This document shows positions 17,179 to 26,596 of a DNA stretch of 36,661 bases, piece by piece. This DNA is from Silvimonas sp. (lineage in GTDB: Bacteria > Pseudomonadota > Gammaproteobacteria > Burkholderiales > Chitinibacteraceae). Under the pieces are notes generated by a model, which was given only the letters and a program-made list of their open reading frames with translations, searched no databases and was not told the origin of the DNA. Both the position numbers and the translations under genes were made by a program. Every line of letters begins with the position of its first letter. Positions within the stretch are counted from its first letter, which is position 1. The stretch covers positions 1 to 36,661 of the forward strand of contig JASLES010000200.1 of NCBI GenBank assembly GCA_030151005.1, given 5' to 3'.

Positions 17179-18210
17179 TTACCGCGCGGTCACGGCTGGT
17201 AGTGCTGAAAGGCCAGCCAGCAACGCCTTGTGAAACGCGTCCGGATCCTGCATTTGGGGTGCATGCCCCAGGTCTGCAAACTCGACCAGCGTGGCATGCG
17301 GAATCTGCCGGGCGGCCGCTTTGCCCAATTCCGGATAACGGCCCAGCGTTGCGCGTATGGCCGGTGTGGCCAGGTCTTTGCCAATGGCGGTGGTGTCTTT
17401 CTGGCCAATCAACAGCAAGGTCGGCATTTGTAGTTGAGGCAGTTCATAGACCACTGGCTGGGTATAGATCATGTCGTACAGCAGCGCAGAATTCCAGGCC
17501 ACCCGCTCCCGATCTGGCCCGCGGTACATGCCGGCGAGCATCTGTACCCACGGTTCATAAGCGGCGCGCCATTGACCGGCGTAGTAGGTGTTTTGCTCGT
17601 AATTGCGGATACCTTCTGCGCTCGTCTTGAGTTCACGCGCATACCACTGGTCAACGGTAATGGCCGGGACGCCCTTCGCTTTCCAGTCTTCCAGCCCGAT
17701 CGGGTTGGCCAGCGCCAATTGTTCTACCGCAGCCGGGTACATTAACGCATAGCGTATGGCCAGCATGCCGCCCGTGGAGTGCCCCAGCAACGTCACCCGG
17801 TCTATCCCCAGCGAGGTCAGCAGCGCGTGGGTGTTGTTTGCCAATTGCTGGAAAGAATACTGATAGTGCTCAGGCTTGCTGGATTTGCAGAATCCAACCT
17901 GATCCGGCGCAATCACCCGATACCCTGCCGCAGTCAGCGCCTTGATGCTACCTTCCCACGTGGCGGCACAAAAGTTCTTGCCGTGCAGCAACACCACGGT
18001 ACGGCCATTGGGCGTTGCCGGTTTGACGTCCATATAGGCCATATGCAGCGGCACCCCCTGCGAGGTGAACTCAAACTGCTGCACGGGTGCCGGATAGCTA
18101 AACCCCTGCAGTTCGCCGCCATAGGCCGGGGCGGCGACATCTTCTGCCCAGGTTTGGGTCGTTGCTGCTGCGAACAGGCACAGCGCGACAGTCAATGGTT
18201 TGAGTTTCAT
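17179..18210 (-). CDS. Secreted alpha/beta hydrolase
   Basis: 343 residues with a Sec signal peptide (1-22, cleavage after TWA). The core is VVLLHGKNFCAATWEG (oxyanion region, HG at 76-77), APDQVGFCKSSKP, and the nucleophile elbow GHSTGG with Ser145. A late acid in LIGQKDTTA and His in DLGHAPQMQDP complete the triad. The GKNF and VGFCKSSKP segments are typical of a large group of exported hydrolases without defined substrates. ATG 18210 is chosen over an in-frame start at 18297 because the signal peptide begins there. It is followed by the DUF1398-like gene on the same strand. This is the third signal-peptide-bearing alpha/beta hydrolase in the window. Confidence 0.87.
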   Translation of the reverse strand: MKLKPLTVALCLFAAATTQTWAEDVAAPAYGGELQGFSYPAPVQQFEFTSQGVPLHMAYMDVKPATPNGRTVVLLHGKNFCAATWEGSIKALTAAGYRVIAPDQVGFCKSSKPEHYQYSFQQLANNTHALLTSLGIDRVTLLGHSTGGMLAIRYALMYPAAVEQLALANPIGLEDWKAKGVPAITVDQWYARELKTSAEGIRNYEQNTYYAGQWRAAYEPWVQMLAGMYRGPDRERVAWNSALLYDMIYTQPVVYELPQLQMPTLLLIGQKDTTAIGKDLATPAIRATLGRYPELGKAAARQIPHATLVEFADLGHAPQMQDPDAFHKALLAGLSALPAVTAR

Positions 18211-18306
18211 AGACGTGGTCCGGCATTCAACAAGAAGGGGCAGTTCCGACCTGGCCGTATCCAGAAGGTTCCAGATGGCATGGGTCGGCGCGCCCACCCT
18301 GCCCGC

Positions 18307-18756
18307 TCAAGCGGTGAGCATATCCTGCGCATGACTGACCAGCACGGCTGGCGCGGTGTTGAAAAAAGTGATGGCCCAATCAAGCATCTCTGCCAGCAAC
18401 TGGCACGTGGCCTGGTCACTGCGCAAGGTATCCGCACCAGGATGCTGCTGCAGTTGGTTGATACTGGTGGCGGCCCCGTTCAACAACATCAGTTGCGGTA
18501 CGGGAATGTCCAGACCGTGTTGCCGCAACAGCAGGGTTAGCCGGATCACGTCTTGCAACGCAAGCCGGTCCGCTTCATGTGCCGTGCCATTGCCTAGCCG
18601 CTCAACCGCCTGCCAGGCGGGCTGAAACAAATCCCGGATTTTCTCTGGCGACACCGGCTCTCGCGAGACCGACGCGGGCAGTCTTGCCGGCAGCGATACC
18701 TTGCGTCGGGCATGTTGTTTGGTCTTGCGGGCGACCGGCATTGCGTTCGATTCCAT
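18307..18756 (-). CDS. Hypothetical protein, 149 residues
   Basis: A short basic N-terminus (ARKTKQHARRK) is followed by an all-helical, soluble protein with LFQPAWQAVERLGNGTAHEADRLALQDVIRLTLLLRQHG and a C-terminal DWAITFFNTAPA segment. I do not recognise a characterised family. The layout resembles small hypothetical proteins seen in Burkholderia and Ralstonia genomes, so I think it is a genuine gene. Codon use matches its neighbours. ATG 18756 (or the internal ATG at 18741) is the start. It lies 96 bases upstream of the secreted hydrolase gene on the same strand. Confidence 0.6.
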   Translation of the reverse strand: MESNAMPVARKTKQHARRKVSLPARLPASVSREPVSPEKIRDLFQPAWQAVERLGNGTAHEADRLALQDVIRLTLLLRQHGLDIPVPQLMLLNGAATSINQLQQHPGADTLRSDQATCQLLAEMLDWAITFFNTAPAVLVSHAQDMLTA

Positions 18757-18882
18757 AGCAACAGGGGCGTGACCGGCACTGCGCCGGGCTGAATGTGGAT
18801 CACGAAACCAACGTGATCAATGTGTATGTCTTGTTTCAATATAGAAGACGTTGATGCACCGGGCAGCGCCAGCACAACAAAT

Positions 18883-18906
18883 GGGGAAGGCAACAATACC
18901 TTCCCC
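18883..18906 (-). terminator. Probable terminator of the secreted HAD phosphatase gene
   Basis: Perfect 8-bp stem GGGGAAGG / CCTTCCCC with an 8-base loop, about 60 bases beyond the HAD stop codon. On the minus strand ATTTGTTG follows, a weak T-rich tail. Confidence 0.55.
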
Positions 18907-18966
18907 GTTTGATTTGATACGCGCCCCGTTAAACGTGGTGGATGAGCTCATGGCAACCAGGTACGG

Positions 18967-19953
18967 TTATTCGAACGAATACACCTTCTTCCAGTCGTTT
19001 TTCATGTCTACCAACACCCAGCCGTTGGCGGATGCAGCATCCAGGCCTTTATCCAGTTGGCCGACAGAAGAGTTGCGGTCGTAGGCGTACTCCCGCGCGG
19101 CATCCGTGTGGTGCACGATCACCCCCAGATGCGGGCCAGTGCCGCCGGTGGTGTATTGCAGCATCTGGATATCCCCATCCGAGTTGCCAAAGGCAATCAC
19201 GGGTTTGCGCCCGATAAAGCGCGCAATGCCAACGGGCTTGCCGGGGCCATCGTTAATGAAGTCGATTTGCGGCAGGCGGATAAGCGCCGGCTTGCCCTCT
19301 TTCATTTCAAACTTCGTCTTGATACTGCTGCCAATGGTTTGCTCTGGCGCAATACCGTAGGTTTTCTCGGCAAACACGCGCATGAACTCAATACCGCCGC
19401 CAGACACAATGAAGGTCTTGTAGCCGTTGGCCCGCAAGTAATCGAGCAATTGCAGCATGGGGGCGTACACCAGCTCGGTGTAATGGCGCTTGAATTTGGG
19501 GTGAACCGCCGTTGCCAGCCAGTTTGAAACGATGCTGGAGAACTCATCGTTGGTCATACCCGCATGGGTTGCCATCACCAGGGTCACTAGCGCTTTGTCA
19601 CCGCCGGCCAGTGCTTTTTTGTAATCCCCTTTCAGGATGGAGGCATAGGGCTCTTTGGTCTTCCATTCCGGGTGCTGCGGGGCCAGCTCCCGAATCCGGT
19701 CAAACACAAACAGCCCCTGGAAATACATGGGCTGTTCGCTCCACAACGTGCCATCGTTATCAAAAACCGCCACGCGCTGCTCTGGCGGCAGAAAGTCGGA
19801 TGAGCCCTGCGTGGTGGTGCGGGAGACAAAATCGATGATGGCATTACGCGACGGGCTGTCGTTCCACAGCGAGAGCGGGTCATCCGCCGCACGCGCCGGG
19901 CTGATCAGAGTCAGCAACAACATCACACCGGCAAGGATTCTGGCCAGGAACAT
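18967..19953 (-). CDS. Secreted HAD-family phosphatase
   Basis: 328 residues with a Sec signal peptide (1-23, cleavage after ARA). The HAD motifs are visible: motif I FDNDGTLW with nucleophile Asp65 and acid Asp67, motif II FIVSGGG, and motif IV AFGNSDGDIQML with the metal-binding Asp pair. The PSRNAIIDFV lead and the helical cap between motifs I and II (residues about 75-185, containing LKGDYKKA and MTNDEF) point to a haloacid-dehalogenase-like phosphoserine-phosphatase-type fold acting in the periplasm on an unknown phosphoester. ATG 19953 is preceded by AGGAGTGAACAT; the frame remains open upstream to 20067 but that region lacks these signals. It is monocistronic and ends with a probable terminator. 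Confidence 0.85.
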   Translation of the reverse strand: MFLARILAGVMLLLTLISPARAADDPLSLWNDSPSRNAIIDFVSRTTTQGSSDFLPPEQRVAVFDNDGTLWSEQPMYFQGLFVFDRIRELAPQHPEWKTKEPYASILKGDYKKALAGGDKALVTLVMATHAGMTNDEFSSIVSNWLATAVHPKFKRHYTELVYAPMLQLLDYLRANGYKTFIVSGGGIEFMRVFAEKTYGIAPEQTIGSSIKTKFEMKEGKPALIRLPQIDFINDGPGKPVGIARFIGRKPVIAFGNSDGDIQMLQYTTGGTGPHLGVIVHHTDAAREYAYDRNSSVGQLDKGLDAASANGWVLVDMKNDWKKVYSFE

Positions 19954-20205
19954 ATGTTCACTCCTGTCTAACCCGACATGCCAAAGCATGCGGGTACGTG
20001 CCAGCGCGGATTGTTGTTGAACGGGAAAGCCGCCTTCATCAGGCTGTTTTGAGTGCGATGTGCACAATGCGCTGGCAGTGGTGAGCGCGCTCGCTGACCA
20101 CCAGTGAGTTATTGGCTTTGCGCACTCATAAGTCCAGCCACTTTTTGTTTCCAGCGCGGGCCATGCTGCGTGGATTTCAGGGCGTAAACAGGTCGGCCAA
20201 TCTGG

Positions 20206-21018
20206 CTAGTCAGGCATGTGCCAGCGCCGCAGATAGGTGTCGATGATTTCAACCAGTCTGGCACCGTTAAAGCTGGGGTCGTGCCCGGCATGGACGGTCT
20301 GGATCGGCATGGCTTTCAAGCGGCGCAGCGATTGCGCGTAGATGTCCAGATCCATACCCGGCCCTTCGTAAACCAGCGGGCCATCGTACACAAGATCGCC
20401 GGAATACAACGTGCCTGTTGCTTCTTCCCAGATACAGATGCTCCCGGGAGAGTGGCCGGGCAACTGGATGATCTCAAAGCGCCGGTCGCCCAGGTCAATG
20501 ATGTCCTGGTCGCTGACAAGATGCGTGGGCGTGGCGCCGCGCAGGCGGTATTGGCGAGGGTCATACCCTTCGTACGGCATGGCATCGATCAGTAATTCGT
20601 CAAAGGGCGGATAACCTGCTTCAACAAACAACCTGGCCAGCTGAGGGTGAATATCTGCGCAGATCAGCGTCGTCACGCCGGATGGGTGCGCCATCTGACG
20701 CGCCTCAGCGCCATGCACCCAGCGATGTTCAAATTCGTGGATCGCGCCAATGTGATCGATATGCGTGTGGGTGGCCAGCGCAATGACTTCTTTGTCGCCA
20801 AACAAGTCCGGAAAACTGGGGCGCAGAGGCACGATCCCCATGCCGCTATCAATCAAGAGATCTTTGTCGCGACCGCGGATATGCCAGAAATTGGCCTGTT
20901 CCAGCGGGTGGACATGTGGTTCCCAAAAGCGTGTAACGCCGTTTTCCAGATCCAGCCGTTCATACCAGCGCGTGGCCACCGGATAGGGCCTGTGTGTACC
21001 CCAGGGTGGCGCGTTCAT
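20206..21018 (-). CDS. Metallo-beta-lactamase-fold hydrolase
   Basis: 270 residues, cytoplasmic. The zinc motif THTHIDHIG gives His84, His86, Asp88 and His89. LPGHSPGS, YSGDLVYDGP and VHAGHDPS supply the further metal ligands, so both metal sites are complete. Members hydrolyse thioesters, lactones and other ester or amide bonds; the substrate here is unknown. Its start overlaps the stop of the isochorismatase-like gene by four bases, so it is the last gene of the LysR / substrate-binding protein / hydrolase cluster. The context suggests a second hydrolytic step on the compound that the cluster imports. Confidence 0.87.
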   Translation of the reverse strand: MNAPPWGTHRPYPVATRWYERLDLENGVTRFWEPHVHPLEQANFWHIRGRDKDLLIDSGMGIVPLRPSFPDLFGDKEVIALATHTHIDHIGAIHEFEHRWVHGAEARQMAHPSGVTTLICADIHPQLARLFVEAGYPPFDELLIDAMPYEGYDPRQYRLRGATPTHLVSDQDIIDLGDRRFEIIQLPGHSPGSICIWEEATGTLYSGDLVYDGPLVYEGPGMDLDIYAQSLRRLKAMPIQTVHAGHDPSFNGARLVEIIDTYLRRWHMPD

Positions 21019-21707
21019 GCGGTTTCCTTGCAGGTCTGTTTTTCCAGCGCGGCCACCAGATTTTCACCGTCGGCGATCCATCCAAACAGATGGGCTTCAC
21101 TGGCGATGATCTGCAGCGTTGCCTCATGCAGCGCTGGCTCGAAACTCGCGCAGCAATCGGCCAGTGTCAGGCAGGAAAACCCGCGATCTACCGCCTCCCG
21201 CAGGGTGGAGTGGACGCAGCACTGCGTAGTCACGCCCGCCAGCATCAAATGCGTGATGCCCTTGCTGCGCAGCATGTGCTCCAGGTCCGTGGCATAAAAA
21301 GCACCGTAGCCAGGCTTGTCGATGATGGGCTCGCCTGCGGCGGGCTGTAGCTCATCAATCAAATCGTGACCGAACTCGCCGCGCACCATAAAGCGCCCTA
21401 GTGGCCCGGACGCGCCAATCTGCGCACCGGCGTCCAGCGTGCGCTGCCGCTTGGTTCCGGTCAGGTCCGCCAGATCAGTGCGATGCCCTTCCCGGGTATG
21501 GAACACGCTGACGCCGTGCCGGCGTGCCGCACCCAGGACGTTTTGCACACGGGGAATGATGGCGCGCAGCGGGCTGAGGTCAAACCCGCTGACCCCACTG
21601 GCCCCTTCCGGCGCCAGGAAGTCGCGCTGCATATCAATCACAATCAACGCGGTGCGCTGCGGGGCAAACTCAAAATGCCGATCGTAATGACAGGAGATCG
21701 AAATCAT
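21015..21707 (-). CDS. Isochorismatase-like cysteine hydrolase
   Basis: 230 residues. The catalytic triad of the cysteine-hydrolase superfamily is present: Asp25 (LIVIDMQRDF), Lys131 (IIDKPGYGAF) and Cys164 (GVTTQCCVHST). The family contains nicotinamidase, biuret amidohydrolase, RutB and related amide hydrolases. The RDFL and TTQCCVHST context is nearest to the amidohydrolase branch, but the substrate is not decided. ATG 21707 is chosen over the open frame to 21869 because that frame enters the upstream gene and the family start (TALIVIDMQ) is near. It begins ten bases after the substrate-binding protein stop and overlaps the next gene by four, so it is certainly in an operon. Confidence 0.88.
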   Translation of the reverse strand: MISISCHYDRHFEFAPQRTALIVIDMQRDFLAPEGASGVSGFDLSPLRAIIPRVQNVLGAARRHGVSVFHTREGHRTDLADLTGTKRQRTLDAGAQIGASGPLGRFMVRGEFGHDLIDELQPAAGEPIIDKPGYGAFYATDLEHMLRSKGITHLMLAGVTTQCCVHSTLREAVDRGFSCLTLADCCASFEPALHEATLQIIASEAHLFGWIADGENLVAALEKQTCKETA

Positions 21708-21717
21708 CTTCGTTCTC

Positions 21718-22716
21718 TTAATGGGTCTGAACAAACGAACCATCGACCATCGTGCTGCCCTTGATGCTCTTCGGGATCGTTTTGTGGCTGCTGTAAAACG
21801 CGGAGATATTGTCCAGCGTCTGCGCGGCCGCCGGGCCGTGCAACAGCGTGGCGTTGCCGGCCATGTCATAGAGCTTGACGCCCACCAGCATGTCTTTCAC
21901 TTCGCCGGGTTTGACTTCCAGCCGTTTTGCCACCAGCGGCATCGCTTCATCCGGGTTGGATTTGACGAACGCCGTGCCCTTGTCCACTGCAGCAAGGAAC
22001 GCAGCAATGGCTTTGGCTTTGGTTTTGCTGGTCGCCGAACTCACCGTCACCACATCCAGAATGAGGTTGGGCACCTGCGCGCTGGAAAACACCACTTTGC
22101 CGCCGCCGGCAACAGCTTGCGAAATCCAGGGCTCCCATGTCACCGCGGCATCCACTTTACCGGCGACAAAAGCGGCGCCTGCGCTGTCCGGGTCCATGTT
22201 GACGCTCTTGATATCGCCAGGCTTCATGCCCGCTTTTTCCAGCCCTTTGAGCAACAGCAGTTCATTGACCTCGTTTTGCGTCACTGCAACCGTCTTGCCC
22301 TTGAGATCAGCAAGGCTGGTCAAGCCTTTTTTAGAGACCACGGCATCGGCACCGTTAGAGGTGTCCGTGGCATAAATGATCTTCAGATCCGTACCGCTGC
22401 GCGCGTTCACCAGCACGACGTTGTCAGCCGTCGTGAGTGCCAGATCAATGTGACCGGATACCAGCGGCGGAATGGCATCACTGGGGCCTTTGAAGGGCAC
22501 AAACTCGACATCAAGGCCGGCTTGTTTGAAATAACCCTTTTCCTGCGCCACGAAAACGCCAGCAGAACCCACCCAGTTGTTGTACCCGATCTTCAGTTTT
22601 TCAGAGGCCTGCGCCAGCGGGCTGGCCAACCCGGCGCACAGCAAGACGGCAACGCTCAACACGGTTTTGCGGTTGGGCAGCATGGCTCCAGACAAACAGG
22701 TGCGGATGTCTCGCAT
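21718..22716 (-). CDS. ABC transporter substrate-binding protein (nitrate/sulfonate/taurine-type)
   Basis: 332 residues, with a Sec signal peptide about 1-38 (cleavage near LAQAS). The mature start KLKIGYNNWVGSAGVFVAQEKGYFKQAGLDVEFV is typical of SsuA/TauA/NrtA-like periplasmic proteins, with later GHIDLALTTADNVV and DAAVTWEPWIS. The ligand is probably a small anion or amine-like compound, not determined. ATG 22716 is preceded by CTGGAG at seven bases. No permease or ATPase gene lies nearby, so it must use a transporter encoded elsewhere. It precedes the two hydrolase genes in the same operon and is itself preceded by a LysR gene. Confidence 0.88.
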   Translation of the reverse strand: MRDIRTCLSGAMLPNRKTVLSVAVLLCAGLASPLAQASEKLKIGYNNWVGSAGVFVAQEKGYFKQAGLDVEFVPFKGPSDAIPPLVSGHIDLALTTADNVVLVNARSGTDLKIIYATDTSNGADAVVSKKGLTSLADLKGKTVAVTQNEVNELLLLKGLEKAGMKPGDIKSVNMDPDSAGAAFVAGKVDAAVTWEPWISQAVAGGGKVVFSSAQVPNLILDVVTVSSATSKTKAKAIAAFLAAVDKGTAFVKSNPDEAMPLVAKRLEVKPGEVKDMLVGVKLYDMAGNATLLHGPAAAQTLDNISAFYSSHKTIPKSIKGSTMVDGSFVQTH

Positions 22717-22811
22717 GAATAAGCTCCAGGTGGTTTGGGGTGCCGCGAAACCAGCGTCGCGCGGAGAAGAATTCGTGAGCTCATCCTATGCAGCACGCTT
22801 CACCCGTTCAA

Positions 22812-23801
22812 TTACAGAGCTTCAATGTTGACATTGGCGGATGCGAAGTGAGCGCGTACGGGATCACTCACTGCGCCTTTGCCGTCCGTACTCATGTCAG
22901 CGAGGACCGTGTCCACGCTCTGCAAAAAGCCAGCCAGTGAGCGCGACGGCGTGGGCTGATGGGTCCGCGTCACCAGGGAAAAATCGGAATAGCGGGTGCA
23001 TTGCCCGGGCAGCAGCGCCACCATGTCACCCTGGTTTATCCAGTGTTGCGCATAGTGCTCAGGCAAGAAGCCAATGTAGGCCCCGCTGCGGATCAACAAT
23101 GCTGCCGCCTCGACATTGGTGACCGTGGCAAAGATGGTGTCGGCATCGGTATCCAGCGGGACCAGCTCCTGCGTACCCAGAAACGTCCTGATGACCTTGC
23201 GCGCGCGGCTGATTGCGTGGGCAAGCGGCTGACCGGAGGGCATGCTGGCCAGCGGGTGCGTGTGGTGACAAACCAGTAAATCCCGCTCACGGTAAAGCGG
23301 CTTGTACGTCAGCCCCGGCAACGGACTGCAAAAAATACCGAACGCGACATCAATGCGGTTATCCAGGAGCTGGGTCTCCAGCTCTTGTGGCGACATCACC
23401 TGCAAAGACACGTGCACCGCGTTATTGGGCTTGCGCGCGAACTCCGCCAGCGCCCGGCTGACCGGGCATGCCGGATCAGTAATGATGCTGTCGATCATGC
23501 CGATCCGCAGATGCCCACACAGCCCGCCCTTCAACTCGTCCGCCTGCAGCTGAAACTGCTGCAGCGACTGAAAGAGCTGGACCACCTGCCGGTACATGAC
23601 ATCGCCCTGATCCGTAAGCCGGAACCCGCTGCGGCCGCGATGACACAGCGTGAAGCCAAGACGGGTTTCCAGCTGGGACATCTGCGTACTGATGGTGGAC
23701 TGGCTGATATTGAGCAAGGCTTGCGCGTTTGAAAAACCACCGGCCTCGACCACGGCCCGAAAAACACGCAACAAACGCAGATCGATGTCACTGATGACCA
23801 T
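22812..23801 (-). CDS. LysR-family transcriptional regulator
   Basis: 329 residues. The N-terminal helix-turn-helix is at about 5-64 (DIDLRLLRVFRAVVEAGGFSNAQ..LNISQSTISTQMSQLETRLGF). The C-terminal substrate-binding domain follows at about 92-300, with GHLRIGMIDSIITDP at its start. It starts at ATG 23801 with CAGG upstream; a further in-frame ATG at 23846 precedes the conserved fold and lies inside a palindrome. The gene is on the same strand as, and 95 bases upstream of, the substrate-binding protein gene, so it probably controls this cluster in response to the imported compound. It is divergent from groES. Confidence 0.9.
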   Translation of the reverse strand: MVISDIDLRLLRVFRAVVEAGGFSNAQALLNISQSTISTQMSQLETRLGFTLCHRGRSGFRLTDQGDVMYRQVVQLFQSLQQFQLQADELKGGLCGHLRIGMIDSIITDPACPVSRALAEFARKPNNAVHVSLQVMSPQELETQLLDNRIDVAFGIFCSPLPGLTYKPLYRERDLLVCHHTHPLASMPSGQPLAHAISRARKVIRTFLGTQELVPLDTDADTIFATVTNVEAAALLIRSGAYIGFLPEHYAQHWINQGDMVALLPGQCTRYSDFSLVTRTHQPTPSRSLAGFLQSVDTVLADMSTDGKGAVSDPVRAHFASANVNIEAL

Positions 23802-23830
23802 GTTTGCACCTGAGGGGAACACAGACAAAA

Positions 23831-23847
23831 CATGGACGGCGTCCATG
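23831..23847. promoter_or_regulatory. Inverted repeat upstream of the LysR gene
   Basis: CATGGAC-GGC-GTCCATG, perfect 7-base arms, 30-46 bases before the LysR start at 23801. A possible autoregulatory site; LysR half-site form (T-N11-A) is not required by this match. Confidence 0.35.
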
Positions 23848-23886
23848 CGTAGAGATGAAACACACGTTAGAGCGGTTCGACTCTAC

Positions 23887-23923
23887 ATCAAACAGGGGAG
23901 ACGTATGGCGGCGCCTGTTTGAT
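23887..23923. promoter_or_regulatory. Inverted repeat with 10-base arms between LysR and groES
   Basis: ATCAAACAGG (23887-23896) is the exact reverse complement of CCTGTTTGAT (23914-23923), 17 bases apart. It could be an operator for the LysR protein or a hairpin. There is no adjacent T-run, so it is not an obvious terminator. Confidence 0.4.
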
Positions 23924-24054
23924 ATACATGCCGGTTGACTTCACGACAAAATGCCAGCCAGAAAGACAAGATGATTCGGCAAGGAACGCCTGTGCAATTT
24001 CTCCGTGGCTCCCCCCTGCCAACCACAGCCCAACAGAAATTTAACCTTTCTCCC

Positions 24055-24084
24055 CTTGAAAACTCGGGAACCCATCCCTATTAT
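24055..24084 (+). promoter_or_regulatory. groESL promoter (sigma-70-like with sigma-32-like match)
   Basis: TTGAAA (24056-24061) and TATTAT (24079-24084) are 17 bases apart, a near-consensus housekeeping promoter. The same stretch reads CTTGAAA-N14-CCCTATTA, close to the heat-shock sigma-32 form (CTTGAAA / CCCCATNT). The CIRCE operator begins at the last base of the -10 element. Confidence 0.7.
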
Positions 24085-24110
24085 TGGCACTCGTTAGTCG
24101 AGAGTGCTAA
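24084..24110 (+). promoter_or_regulatory. CIRCE operator (HrcA binding site)
   Basis: TTGGCACTC-N9-GAGTGCTAA, differing from the CIRCE consensus TTAGCACTC-N9-GAGTGCTAA at one position in the left arm. It overlaps the transcription start of groES, so HrcA would repress groESL until heat stress. Confidence 0.93.
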
Positions 24111-24172
24111 CGGGCCACACCAACCAGATGGCCCCTGAACTTTCAGGCATTGATTTCTCAGGAGAATAAACG

Positions 24173-24463
24173 ATGAAGATCCGTCCCTTGCATGACCGCG
24201 TAGTCATCAAGCGTGTTGAGGCCGAAGAAAAAACCGCATCTGGCATCGTTCTGCCGGGCGCTGCCGCGGAAAAGCCGGATCTGGGCGAAGTTGTCGCGAT
24301 CGGTACTGGCAAGCTGCTGGATAACGGTGAAGTGCGCGCGCTGTCCGTCAAAGTGGGTGACAAGGTCATCCTGGGCAAGTACAGCGGCCAGTCCGTCAAA
24401 GTGAACGGCGAAGAATTGCTGGTTGTTCGCGAAGAAGACATCTTCGGTGTGGTTGAAGCCTAA
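24173..24463 (+). CDS. groES: Co-chaperonin GroES
   Basis: 96 residues, the normal length. It has the conserved start MKIRPLHDRVVIKR, the mobile loop EEKTASGIVLPGAAAEKP (18-35) that binds GroEL, the roof residues, and the end NGEELLVVREEDIFGVVEA. It forms the heptameric lid of the GroEL chamber in the cytoplasm. ATG 24173 has GGAGAATAAACG upstream. It is followed 73 bases later by groEL and is controlled by the promoter and CIRCE operator upstream. Confidence 0.99.
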   Translation: MKIRPLHDRVVIKRVEAEEKTASGIVLPGAAAEKPDLGEVVAIGTGKLLDNGEVRALSVKVGDKVILGKYSGQSVKVNGEELLVVREEDIFGVVEA

Positions 24464-24536
24464 GGCTCACCCCTCCCCGATTTGGGTCTGGCCGCTCTGG
24501 CCACACCCCACAAACAAGATTCAGGAGTAATCCACA

Positions 24537-26177
<1,641 letters not shown>

Positions 26178-26223
26178 TCGCCTGATTCATCTTTGGCCTC
26201 TGCTTGAGGCTGATCGATGTGAG

Positions 26224-26249
26224 GAGCCCGGCTTAGCCGGGCTCTTTTT
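26224..26249 (+). terminator. Rho-independent terminator of the groESL operon
   Basis: 9-bp perfect stem GAGCCCGGC / GCCGGGCTC with a TTA loop, followed by TTTTTATTT, 46 bases after the groEL stop. Confidence 0.93.
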
Positions 26250-26340
26250 ATTTGTGGCATGCAGAGGTGGGGCGATCGATTTGTAACAGCCCGACTCCCC
26301 CCGCCCTCGCCGCCGCGAGGGGGCCGCCACCCATGCTGGC

Positions 26341-26469
26341 AGGGCAACACGTAGCCCGGATGGAGGCCGCCAGGCCGGGAGTCCGGGGTAGCGAAGCGGG
26401 TAGATGTAATTCTGGAGGCAAGGCTACTCCGGGCTCTCCTGCGCTTTATCCGGGCTACGGCGTTGCCCT
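26341..26469. repeat. REP-like long imperfect inverted repeat
   Basis: Outer arms AGGGCAAC-AC-GTAGCCCGGAT (26341-26361) and ATCCGGGCTAC-GGC-GTTGCCCT (26448-26469) are perfect reverse complements except for the 2-versus-3-base bulge. The GTAGCCCGGAT end is the hallmark of a repeat that recurs in many proteobacterial intergenic regions. The interior (CCGGGAGTCCGGGGTAG; CTACTCCGGGCTC) holds further partial copies. It is probably mobilised by a REP-type or other element elsewhere. No coding content. Confidence 0.7.
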
Positions 26470-26596
26470 GGCTGACCATGCGTCTGTCATGTTTCCGTGA
26501 CCCGGCGATGCTCGGTACACTGGCTCAATAATCGCAGTGCACCAATCAATACCACCCGCAACAACCGGTTCTACCTTGCACGACAAGGAGTACATG

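Noticed and set aside
21721..22722. Open frame of 333 codons antisense to the ABC substrate-binding protein
   Set aside because: It is a shadow of the well-supported minus-strand gene; its translation shows no family motif.
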